Position numbers and translations under genes: made by a program | Assembly: GCA_029261925.1 (NCBI GenBank) | Contig: JAJDAJ010000091.1 | Location: 1 to 64,000 of the forward strand | Origin: Deltaproteobacteria bacterium | Lineage (GTDB): Bacteria > Myxococcota_A > UBA9160 > SZUA-336 | DNA: 64,000 nt | Direction of reading: 5' to 3' | The notes under the pieces: generated by a model | Told to the model about the DNA's origin: nothing | The model's input: only the letters and a program-made list of their open reading frames with translations | Database searches by the model: none | Shown here: positions 43,924-51,900 of the stretch, in pieces | How positions within the stretch are numbered: position 1 is the first letter of the stretch | How the letters are laid out: each line of letters begins with the position of its first letter

Positions 43924-45009
43924 ATGACCCACCCCGCGCTCCAGACACGGCTCTGCGATCTCGTCGGAGTCGAGTACCCGATCGTCCAGACGGGCATGGG
44001 CTGGGTGGCCAGCGCGAAGCTGGTCTCGGCCACCGCCAACGCCGGCGGCCTGGGGATCATCGCCGCGGGCACCATGGACCATGCGCAGCTCGCCGATGCC
44101 ATCGCCGAGACGCGCGACCGCACCGACCGGCCCTTCGGCGTGAACCTGCGCTCGGACGCGCCCGACATCTTCGAGCGCGCCGACCTGATGATCCGCAGCG
44201 GGGTCAAGGTGGCATCGTTCGCGCTGGCGCCCAACGAGCGGCTGATCAAGACGCTCAAGGACGGCGGGCTGATCTGCATCCCCTCGATCGGCGCGCGACG
44301 CCACGCCGAGAAGGTGGCGGGGTGGGGCGCCGACGCCCTGATCGTGCAGGGCTACGAGGCCGGCGGACATACCGGCGAGATCGCGACCACGGTGCTGCTG
44401 CCGCAGGTGGTCGACGCCGTGGACATTCCGGTGATCGCCGCGGGCGGCTTCTTCGACGGGCGTGGCCTGGTCGCCGCGCTCGCCTACGGCGCCCAGGGCG
44501 TCGCCATGGGCACGCGCTTCCTGCTCTGTGCCGACTCCCCCGTGCCCGACGTGATCAAGCAGCTCTACCTCGCGCGCTCGGTCTCGGACACGTTCCGCAC
44601 CACGCAGGTCGATGGTCACCCGCACCGCGTGCTGAAGACCGCGTTCACCGAGCGGCTCGTGCGCACCAGCTTCCTGACCAGCTTGCCGCGCGCGATCGCC
44701 AACGCCGTGCGCTTCAAGCAGATGTCGGGCACGCCCTGGCTCGACATGATCCGCGAGGCGCTCTCGATGAAGCGCACGCAGGAGCTGAGCTGGAGTCAGG
44801 TGGTGATGGCGGCCAACGCCCCCATGCTCCAGAAGAAGACCATGGTCGAGGGCCAGCCCGAGGCCGGCGTGATGTCGGGCGGTCAGGTGATCGGCGTCAT
44901 CGACGACCTGCCGTCGGCCAAGGAGCTGATCGACCGCATCGTCGCCGAGGCCGAGGCCACGCTCGCGCGGCTCGAGTCGGACGAGGGCCGCCTGCGCAGC
45001 CCCGCCTGA
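43924..45009 (+). CDS. Nitronate monooxygenase/2-nitropropane dioxygenase-family FMN protein
   Basis: The 361-residue FMN TIM-barrel protein has an N-terminal PIVQTGMGWVASAKLVSATANAGGLGII and the central VQGYEAGGHTGEIATTVLLPQVV, where the His of GGHTG is the conserved catalytic-site residue. The phosphate-binding part ALAYGAQGVAMGTRFL follows. These enzymes oxidise alkyl nitronates or act as enoyl-ACP/CoA reductase-like proteins. A GGGAGA ribosome site precedes ATG 43924, and a TGC-TAGAAG element at 43900-43908 may be its extended -10. Confidence 0.85.
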   Translation: MTHPALQTRLCDLVGVEYPIVQTGMGWVASAKLVSATANAGGLGIIAAGTMDHAQLADAIAETRDRTDRPFGVNLRSDAPDIFERADLMIRSGVKVASFALAPNERLIKTLKDGGLICIPSIGARRHAEKVAGWGADALIVQGYEAGGHTGEIATTVLLPQVVDAVDIPVIAAGGFFDGRGLVAALAYGAQGVAMGTRFLLCADSPVPDVIKQLYLARSVSDTFRTTQVDGHPHRVLKTAFTERLVRTSFLTSLPRAIANAVRFKQMSGTPWLDMIREALSMKRTQELSWSQVVMAANAPMLQKKTMVEGQPEAGVMSGGQVIGVIDDLPSAKELIDRIVAEAEATLARLESDEGRLRSPA

Positions 45010-45046
45010 GGCCCGCGGCCTCCCCGGACAGGGAAGACCGCGGGCC
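45010..45046. terminator. Inverted repeat between convergent genes, likely terminator
   Basis: GGCCCGCGG (45010-45018) pairs perfectly with CCGCGGGCC (45038-45046), with a 19-base loop, directly after the NMO stop and before the convergent OmpA gene end. Confidence 0.5.
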
Positions 45047-45073
45047 CCGCTGGAAGGACGCCGCTGGCGCGGC

Positions 45074-45949
45074 TCAGCGGACGCTGAGCTCCACGCGGCG
45101 GTTCTGGGCGCGGCCGTCGCTCGTGCTGTTGTCGGCGACGGGTCGCGACTCGCCGTACCCGACCGGGGTCAGGCGCGAGCCCGCGATGCCCTTGCGCGCC
45201 AGGTAGTTCACGACCGAGCGCGCGCGGCGCTCGGACAGGCCCTGGTTGTAGGCATCGGAGCCGGTGCTGTCGGTGTGGCCGGCGACCTCGATGCTGATGT
45301 CGGAGTTCTCCTTGAGCACCTGCACCGCCACGTCGAGAATCGGCTGGTCCACGGCGCGGATCTGCGCGGAGTCGAGCGCGAAGTTCACGCCGCGCAGAAC
45401 GATGCGCCGCTGCACCGGCGGAGGTGCCGGAGCGGTGACCTGGATCCGCGTGGAGGCGGACGTGGTCTGCCCGCGGTCGTCGGTCACGGTCAGCGTGGCG
45501 TTGTAGGTGCCGGCCTCGGCGTAGGTGTGGCGCGGGCTGGCCTCGGTGGAGCTGCCGCCGTCGCCGAAGGACCACGCGTAGCCCGCGATCGAGCCGTCGG
45601 GATCGTCGGCTACGCTGCGGAAGCTGACCGCGAGCGGGCGCTCGCCGCTACGCGGCTCGGCGCTGATGCGCACGGTCGGGGCCGCGTTGGTCGTGGGTCC
45701 GCACAGGTAGTCGCCCACGACCGCGCCGACGACCGCGCCGATGGCGGCGCCGAGGATCGCCTCGTCGTTCTCGTCGTCACCGTGGTTCGAGTTCGCGGCC
45801 ACGGCACCGGCCGCGCCGCCGACGAGCCCGCCGGCCAGGACGCAGACCATGTTGGCGTCATCGAGCGCACCCCGGCCGTCGCGCAGCGAGGCGCAGCCGG
45901 AAAGCAGGAATGTGATGCCGACGGCGATCGCGACGGTCCTGTAAGTCAT
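45074..45949 (-). CDS. OmpA-family lipoprotein with PKD domain
   Basis: The 291-residue protein starts at ATG 45949 after GGGAGAGA and has a lipoprotein signal (LLSGC). Glycine-zipper-like helices follow (about 35-75: LAGGLVGGAAGAVAA, GAAIGAVVGAVVGDYL). Next is a PKD domain (about 85-165) with SFGDGGSSTEASPRHTY. The C-terminal OmpA peptidoglycan-binding domain (about 180-290) has the hallmark HTDSTGSDAYN.GLSERRA and GRAQNRRVEL. It likely ties the outer membrane to peptidoglycan. It is divergent from the small secreted protein at 46219. Confidence 0.87.
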   Translation of the reverse strand: MTYRTVAIAVGITFLLSGCASLRDGRGALDDANMVCVLAGGLVGGAAGAVAANSNHGDDENDEAILGAAIGAVVGAVVGDYLCGPTTNAAPTVRISAEPRSGERPLAVSFRSVADDPDGSIAGYAWSFGDGGSSTEASPRHTYAEAGTYNATLTVTDDRGQTTSASTRIQVTAPAPPPVQRRIVLRGVNFALDSAQIRAVDQPILDVAVQVLKENSDISIEVAGHTDSTGSDAYNQGLSERRARSVVNYLARKGIAGSRLTPVGYGESRPVADNSTSDGRAQNRRVELSVR

Positions 45950-46056
45950 TCTCTCTCCCTCTTGGTCCTGGAAGGCCAGGTAAAGCGGGCGCATGCTAGC
46001 TGATCGCGTTTCGCGCGTCTCCTGCCGGTCCCCGGGGGAACCGGACCCGGGAGTGC

Positions 46057-46089
46057 GCAGCGGGCCGGGCACCGGCCCGGCTCCGCTGC
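46057..46089. other. Stem-loop in the divergent region before the small secreted protein gene
   Basis: CGGGCCGG (46061-46068) and CCGGCCCG (46072-46079) form a perfect 8-bp stem with a 3-base loop. An alternative outer stem pairs 46057-46063 with 46083-46089. It lies between divergent genes, so it is not a simple terminator; it could be a leader structure or chance in G+C-rich DNA. Confidence 0.3.
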
Positions 46090-46218
46090 CGCGGGTGGCT
46101 GGGCCTCCGCCTGCCTTTCGCTTGCGCTTCGGCTGCGGTACGAGGGATGCTCCAGAAGAACGGCGGAGGGTCCGATTCCACACCTGGAGGGGATCACCTG
46201 CAGCCGGAGTCAAGCCAG

Positions 46219-46632
46219 ATGCGCAGCAGAAGCCTCGCCATCGTTCTCGCCACCGGGCTCGCCCTCGCCCTGGGTGCACCCGCAGCCCCTGCCCGCGCCG
46301 CCGAGGACGGCGGATTCGGCAGCTTCTGCCAGACCTGGATGGGGAAGCTCCAGAAGCGAGAGCGGGACAACATCGCCCGGATGAAGATTCGCCGCGCCGC
46401 CGAGGGCGTCGTGGGCGAGTACACCGGCTACGCCCGCAAGCCCACGCGCTGCAAGCCCACGAGCAAGGTCGTACCGGGCAAGCCTGCCGTGGGGACCCTG
46501 GTCTACCACGAGATCCGCTACGCCAAGCGCGGCGCCGACCAGAAGGCGGCGCGCGCCGCGACTCCGCGCGCCGTCAACACGGTCGAGGTCATGGAGATCT
46601 TCCGCTACGACGGGAAGCGCTGGATCTACTGA
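46219..46632 (+). CDS. Small secreted protein of unknown family
   Basis: The 137-residue protein has a clear signal peptide (about 27 residues, ending ARA). The mature chain is basic, with two cysteines (FCQTW and TRCKP) and a C-terminal beta-like segment TVEVMEIFRYDGKRWIY. I do not recognise a family. ATG 46219 is preceded by GGAG at nine bases; an in-frame ATG at 46147 would put a polar stretch before the signal. A terminator-like hairpin and CRP-like site B follow it. Confidence 0.65.
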   Translation: MRSRSLAIVLATGLALALGAPAAPARAAEDGGFGSFCQTWMGKLQKRERDNIARMKIRRAAEGVVGEYTGYARKPTRCKPTSKVVPGKPAVGTLVYHEIRYAKRGADQKAARAATPRAVNTVEVMEIFRYDGKRWIY

Positions 46633-46644
46633 GGGTCTTCCGCT

Positions 46645-46665
46645 CCGGGCCCTGGGGTAGCCCGG
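46645..46665 (+). terminator. Short hairpin after the small secreted protein gene
   Basis: CCGGGC (46645-46650) pairs with GCCCGG (46660-46665) with a 9-base loop, 12 bases past the stop. No U-tract. Confidence 0.35.
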
Positions 46666-46667
46666 CA

Positions 46668-46683
46668 AGTGATCCGGATCACG
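46668..46683. promoter_or_regulatory. CRP-like palindrome (site B)
   Basis: AGTGA-TCCGGA-TCACG contains the perfect 14-base palindrome GTGATCCGGATCAC. The 16 bases GTGATCCGGATCACGT are identical to site A at 17935-17950. It lies about 107 bases before the acidic lipoprotein gene. Confidence 0.65.
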
Positions 46684-46781
46684 TGCGCCCTGTTCCCCTT
46701 GTGAAAGCGTGAAGGCGTGCCGGTGCGCTCGAGCGCCGGTCCCAACCGGCGCGAATCCGGCGCCGGCCACCAAGACGGGGG

Positions 46782-47129
46782 ATGGCGATGATGCGATGGA
46801 TCACTGGACTCCTGGCCGTGTGCTTCCTGGCGGCCTGCGGGGCGGAGCAGGACTCGGCTGGCGAGAGGCTCTCCGACGCGATGGACGAGGCTGGAGAGGC
46901 GGTCGAGGACGTGGCCCAGGGCGCGGCCGACGGCACGCGCGACCTGATGCAGCGCGCGCGCGAGGCGGCCGGCGAGGCGGGTGACGCCCTCGGCGACGCC
47001 GCGGACGATACGGGCGACGCGCTCGGCGAGGCCATGGATGATGCCTCCGACAGCGCCGAGGAGGCCGCCGAGGAGACCGGGGAGGCGCTCGACGAGGCCT
47101 CCGAGAAGGCCCGCGGCAGCCTGTACTGA
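46782..47129 (+). CDS. Small acidic lipoprotein with heptad-like Ala/Asp/Glu repeats
   Basis: The 115-residue protein has a lipobox (LAAC at about residue 19). The mature part is almost wholly Ala, Glu, Asp and Gly in a repeating pattern (EAGDALGDAADDTGDALGEA), predicting one long amphipathic acidic helix or coiled coil with no cysteine after the lipobox. In-frame ATGs at 46788 and 46791 are also possible starts; GGGGG lies directly before 46782. I know no function for such proteins; a periplasmic spacer or chaperone-like role is a guess. CRP-like site B lies upstream. Confidence 0.65.
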   Translation: MAMMRWITGLLAVCFLAACGAEQDSAGERLSDAMDEAGEAVEDVAQGAADGTRDLMQRAREAAGEAGDALGDAADDTGDALGEAMDDASDSAEEAAEETGEALDEASEKARGSLY

Positions 47130-47153
47130 GCCCGCGATCTGCGGGGCCCGGCG

Positions 47154-48485
47154 TCAGCCGTACAGACGCCGGGCCTCGTCGCGGAGCCAGTCGCGGTGGT
47201 CGGGATGGGCCACGGCGATGAGCTCCCGGCAGCGCTCCCGGACGCTCTTGCCGAGGAGCCGCGCGACCCCGTGGTCGGTGACCACGGTGTCGGCCAGCTC
47301 GCGCGGGATCGAGACGATCTGGCCCGCATCGAACTGCGGGACGATCGTCGAGACCCCGCCCCGCGCCGTCGCGGGGGTGAGCGTGATGGCTCGCCCGCGG
47401 CGCGACATGAACGCGCCCAGCTGGAAGGCCAGCTGGCCGCCCAGGCCCGTGTAGACCCGCGAACCGAGCGCGTAGACGCCGATCTGCCCGGACAGATCCA
47501 CCATCAGCGCGCCGTTGACGGTCGTCATCTGGTCGTGCTGCGCGATCACGCGCGGATCGTTGGTGTGCTCGTAGGAGCGCAGCTCGAAGAACGGGTTGCC
47601 CGCGATGTATGCGAGGTCCTCGGGGCTGTTCCCGATGTGGCAGGCGACGAAGCGACCGGGGTGCACCTCCGAGTGACGGCCCGTGAGCACGCCCCTGCGC
47701 ACCAGTGACACCGTTCCCGGCACCGTGAGCTCGCCGAAGTAGCCCAGGTCGCTGGCGTGGTCGAACGCGCCGAGCATCGTGACCGCGGTCGTGTGCCGGC
47801 CCAGTCCGATCTGCAGCGTGTCGCCGTCGCGGATCAGCGGGCGCAGGTGATCGCTCAGGCGGTGCTCGAGCTCGGGATACTCCGCCGGATCGGGGTCGGG
47901 AGCCGAGAGCTGGGGCCGGTCACCGCGCACGATCGCGTCGAGCTGCGAGACGTGCAGCCGGCTGTCGCCGCACGTCAGCGGCACGTGCGGGCTCTCCTCG
48001 GCGATCACCATGCGGGCGCGCGTCGCGCTGCTCACGGCATCCCAGCACGCGTTGCCCACGCACACGTACCCGGCCTGGTCCGGCGGCGAGACCACGATCA
48101 TCAGCTTGTCGATCGGGTCGTGCTCGTCGGGTCGCTCGTCCCAGGCCTTGTGCTGGTTGATCAGGCTGAACGGATGCATGTCGATGATCCGGTCGGCGAG
48201 CGCCTGGCGATTGCTCGGGATCACCGCGTACTGCACCTGGAGATCCCACGCCGTGCGCGCGTCCTCGCGGAACCAGCCCATGTCCGGGATCGCGATGCTG
48301 CGGATGCGCACGCCGCGGAGCTCGGCCTCGCGCGTCGCGAGCACGCTCATGATCGCCGGCGGAACGTGGGAGCTGGGGATCCAGATCAGGTCGCCCGACT
48401 CCACCAGGCCGGCCGCCTGCGCGGCCGACATGCGCCGGCGCGCGTAGGTCTGCTGGGGATCGACGCTCAGGTCGATCTGCGCCAT
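47154..48485 (-). CDS. Acetyl-CoA hydrolase/CoA-transferase family protein
   Basis: The 443-residue protein resembles family-I CoA transferases of the Cat1/4-hydroxybutyrate type. It has SGDLIWIPSSHVPPAIM near the N-terminus, a central DGDTLQIGLGRHTTAV and RHSEVHPGRFV, in which Glu273 sits where the covalent CoA-accepting glutamate is expected. The C-terminal part has ARGGVSTIVPQF and VVTDHGVARLLGKSV.ER, both typical. It moves CoA between acyl groups. The donor and acceptor are unknown. It is divergent from the RCC1-TPS operon across a 442-bp region. Confidence 0.83.
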   Translation of the reverse strand: MAQIDLSVDPQQTYARRRMSAAQAAGLVESGDLIWIPSSHVPPAIMSVLATREAELRGVRIRSIAIPDMGWFREDARTAWDLQVQYAVIPSNRQALADRIIDMHPFSLINQHKAWDERPDEHDPIDKLMIVVSPPDQAGYVCVGNACWDAVSSATRARMVIAEESPHVPLTCGDSRLHVSQLDAIVRGDRPQLSAPDPDPAEYPELEHRLSDHLRPLIRDGDTLQIGLGRHTTAVTMLGAFDHASDLGYFGELTVPGTVSLVRRGVLTGRHSEVHPGRFVACHIGNSPEDLAYIAGNPFFELRSYEHTNDPRVIAQHDQMTTVNGALMVDLSGQIGVYALGSRVYTGLGGQLAFQLGAFMSRRGRAITLTPATARGGVSTIVPQFDAGQIVSIPRELADTVVTDHGVARLLGKSVRERCRELIAVAHPDHRDWLRDEARRLYG

Positions 48486-48541
48486 CGCATGCTCCCCGGG
48501 TGGGCGCGCATTCTGCCACGCGGCGCGCCGCGAGCGATGAA

Positions 48542-48577
48542 GGGCCCGGCGCGGGGAGGGAGATCCGCGCCGGGCCC
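48542..48577. other. Perfect 13-bp inverted repeat (hairpin)
   Basis: Arms 48542-48554 and 48565-48577 are exact reverse complements with a 10-base loop. It is followed four bases later by a second stem (48582-48588 with 48593-48599, loop CTGC). It sits just upstream of the CoA-transferase start. Possibly an insulating terminator between the two divergent units. Confidence 0.5.
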
Positions 48578-48685
48578 GGATGGCGGCCCTGCGGCCGCCC
48601 TGCGGCGAGCTCCGGAGGACGGGGGATCGATCGCCGGCGCTCGCTTCTTGCAGTACGGAGGGTGCCCGGCGCGCGTAACGCCCGC

Positions 48686-48701
48686 TGTGAACGCCTTCAC
48701 A
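48686..48701. promoter_or_regulatory. Perfect CRP-consensus palindrome (site C)
   Basis: TGTGA-ACGCCT-TCACA matches TGTGA-N6-TCACA at all ten fixed positions. Its centre is 44 bases from site D, about four helical turns, so two dimers would sit on the same DNA face. Confidence 0.7.
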
Positions 48702-48729
48702 GGGCGACGGAAAAAATCCGGACCCCGGC

Positions 48730-48745
48730 GGTGAAGGCCTTCACA
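48730..48745. promoter_or_regulatory. CRP-like palindrome (site D)
   Basis: GGTGA-AGGCCT-TCACA matches nine of ten fixed positions; the core GTGAAGGCCTTCAC is a perfect palindrome. It lies about 190 bases before the RCC1 gene start. Confidence 0.65.
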
Positions 48746-48927
48746 GCCGGCCTGCGGGCCCCCCCGTACCCTCGCGCCATCGACAGGAACCCACCGGGAG
48801 CAGGGAAGGCGCAGGGACCACGCAAGTCGGGGGCCGCGCCGAACGCCCGCGGGTCGGGGCGCTCTCGAGAGTGCCCGGCCCGCGGGTCTGCTGCGGTACG
48901 ATGCCCCGGCGGGGCAGGGGAATGCGA

Positions 48928-51900
48928 ATGAGGACGCTGCGCAGCCGCGAGTTCCGGCGAGGCCGCCGGCACGGCGCCGTCGCGCTGGTCGCGACCGCAC
49001 TGGCGCTGGGCGCGCCGGCGCCCGCTCGGGCGGGCTGGCAGCAGCTCGCGGGCGGCGCCTTCCACACCTGCGGCATTGCCGACGGCGGCAGCGTTCTCTG
49101 CTGGGGCGCCAGCGGGGCAGGGCAGGACGAGGCCCCGCCCGGTGCCGCGCGTCAGCTCGTCTCGGGCGCGGAGTTCAGCTGTGCGCTCGCGGCGGGCACC
49201 GACCTGATCTCCTGCTGGGGCGCCGCGAGCAGCGGGCAGACCTCGCCGCCGGGCGCGGTCTACACCCAGATCAGCGCGGGCGACGAGTTCGCCTGCGGTC
49301 TCCTGCCCGACTCGACGGTCGAGTGCTGGGGCAGCAACGCCCTGGGCCAGCTCGCGGCACCCGCGGGTCGCTTCACGCGCGTGACCGCCGGCGCGAACCA
49401 TGCCTGCGCCCGGCGCGAGAGCGGGGCGCTCGAGTGCTGGGGCGACGACGCGGCGCAGCAGGCCTCGCCGCTCACCGGCGGCTACCTCGGCCCGACCGCC
49501 GGGCGCCGGCACTCCTGCGCACTCGACGCGCTCGGCGTGGCGCACTGCTGGGGACTCGGCGCCGGTGCGGCCGCGCCCGCCGCCGCCGGCCTGAGGCAGC
49601 TCAGCGCGGGCGGCGAGCACACCTGCGCCGTGGACGCGGACGCGGCGCTGCGCTGCTGGGGCGCCGACGGCTCGGGCCAGGCCACGCCGCCGGCCGGCGC
49701 CTTTCGCAGCGTCCACTCCGGCGAGAACCACAGCTGCGCGATCGCGACCGACGGCAGTGCGCAGTGCTGGGGGCGCGACCTCGAGGGACAGACCACGCCG
49801 CCCGTACCGCGGACTCCAGGCCTGTCGGTCGGCAGCGCGTTCAGCTGCGCGCTCCGCGCCGTGGGGACGATCGACTGCTGGGGCCTCGACGGCGCCGGCC
49901 AGCTCGGCGTCCCGCCCGGTTCGTATACCGCGCTGGCGGCGGGCACCGCGCACGGCTGTGCGCTGGCCGGCAGCGGCAGCGTCGCCTGCTGGGGCGCCGA
50001 CGACGAGGGCCAGGTCTCCGCGATCCCGCCGTCGCTCGGCTTCTCGGCCATCAGCGCGGGGCGCGAGCACAGCTGTGCGCTGGCCAGCGCCGACGACATG
50101 CCCCGCTGCTGGGGCTCTGACGCCCTGGGGCAGCTCCAGGCGCCGGCGGTCCGGCTCGAGTCGATCGACGCGGGCAGCTTCCACACCTGCGGCATCGGCG
50201 ATCAGGGCGCCGTGCACTGCTGGGGCTTCGACGGCAGCGGGCAGGTCTCGTCGCCGTCGGACCCGATGACGCGCGTCTCCGCGGGCGCCGCGCACAGCTG
50301 CGGGATCCGCGCCTCCGATCGCTCCGTGGTCTGCTGGGGTCTCGACGACGACGGCCAGTCGAGCCCGCCCGCCGGGCCGTTCATCGCGGTCTCCGCGGGC
50401 CGGCACCACTCCTGCGGCGTGCGGCTCGACGGCGTTGCCAGGTGCTGGGGTCTCGACGATGCGGGCATGAGCGATCCTCCGGCGCTGCGCTTCCGCGACG
50501 TGTCGGTCGGCGACGCCCACTCGTGCGGCGTCACCGAGGACGGAGCCGTGGCCTGCTGGGGCGACGCCAGCCTCGGCCAGCTCAGCTCCGCGTTCGACGA
50601 CGACGCCGACGGCATCGAGAACGCCGGCGACACCTGCCCCGGCGCCGGGGACCCGGCCCAGCTCGACGGCGATGCCGACGGCGCGGGAGACGTCTGCGAC
50701 GTCTGTCCCGGCCTGCACGACCCGGACCAGGCCGATTCCGACGGCGACGGGGTCGGTGACCTCTGCGACAACTGCATCGACGTGGCCAACGGCTCGCAGC
50801 TCGACACGGTCGGCGACGTGCGCGGGGGCGATGCCTGCCGTCCACTGATGCTCCGGCTGGAGCCCGGCGAGATCGAGACCGAGCTCACGCGCTACCGGGT
50901 CAGCGTGCGCTGTGGCGCGCTCGGGGCGGCGCAGCTCCGCTTCGGCATCTTCTTCCCGCAGTCTGTCGCGCCCGGTGACGTGGACTTCGGTGACGGCTGC
51001 GACGACGCGGAGGGCTGCTCGGTCGCCCAGGGTCTGGGCGACACCGTGAACCCGTCCACGTCGACCATCGCGGGGCCCGGGCTCGACGAGATCGGGATCC
51101 GCGCAGACACGCAGTACGTGCTGCTGACCGGGCAGGACAACGCGGCCGGAGACCAGGAGCTCTGCAGCGCCGGCGACTTCAGCGAGGTCTTCCTGGCGGA
51201 CCTCCTGGTCGCGGGAGTGCACGACTTCGGCAACCCGTTCCTGCTCACGCTCCAGGGTCTCGACCGCATCGGCGGCGTGATCAGCGCGGGCGGGCCGCTT
51301 GTCCTGCCCGGCGGCATCGACGCGGAGCCGCAGGCCTTCATGATGCTCTCGGGCGACGTCGATCCGACCGTGAGCATCGAGATCCGGCCCGCCGTGGGCG
51401 ACGTGACGGGCACGCTCTGGGATGTCTGGCTCAGCTCCCTGCTCGAGATCTCGGAGCTGCGCGTGGGCTACACCGGCGAGCCGAACCAGCCGACCTCGAA
51501 CCTGCTGGTGAAGGGCTGCGAGACGTTCAGCGGCGGCGCGGCGAACGCCCGCAGCTGTGCGCAGGGACCCGGCTGGCCCGCCAACGTGAACGCTGCGACC
51601 TCCTCCACGCTCGGGCCCGACCCCGGAGGGTCGATCCTGCCGCGCGACGACACCCTGTACGCCGAGCTGATCGGCGCCCTGCCCAGTGGACCCTCCACGA
51701 GCCCGGCGCTGAACTACGCGTTCTTCGAGCACTCGATCGCGCGCGTACAGGACACGCCGCCCGCGGGCCAGAACGCGCAGGCGCCGATCCTGACCTTCGA
51801 CGGGGCGAGCTCCGCGTTCGCTGGAGCCGACGCGGTGGTCGAGATCACCGCCATGCCCGTATCGACCGACGACGTGGCGTTCATCAACGCCTTCACGCCG

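Larger units (their letters stand above)
48486..48927. other. 442-bp regulatory region between divergent CoA-transferase and RCC1-TPS operon
   Basis: No gene is supported here. It holds two strong hairpins (48542-48577 and 48582-48599) and two CRP-like palindromes (48686-48701, 48730-48745) with an A-tract between them (48711-48716). A TACGAT hexamer at 48897-48902 could be the -10 for the operon. Confidence 0.6.

Noticed and set aside
44887..44900. GTGATCGGCGTCAT inside the NMO gene as a further CRP-like site
   Set aside because: It lies in coding sequence and misses the last core base (TCAT rather than TCAC).
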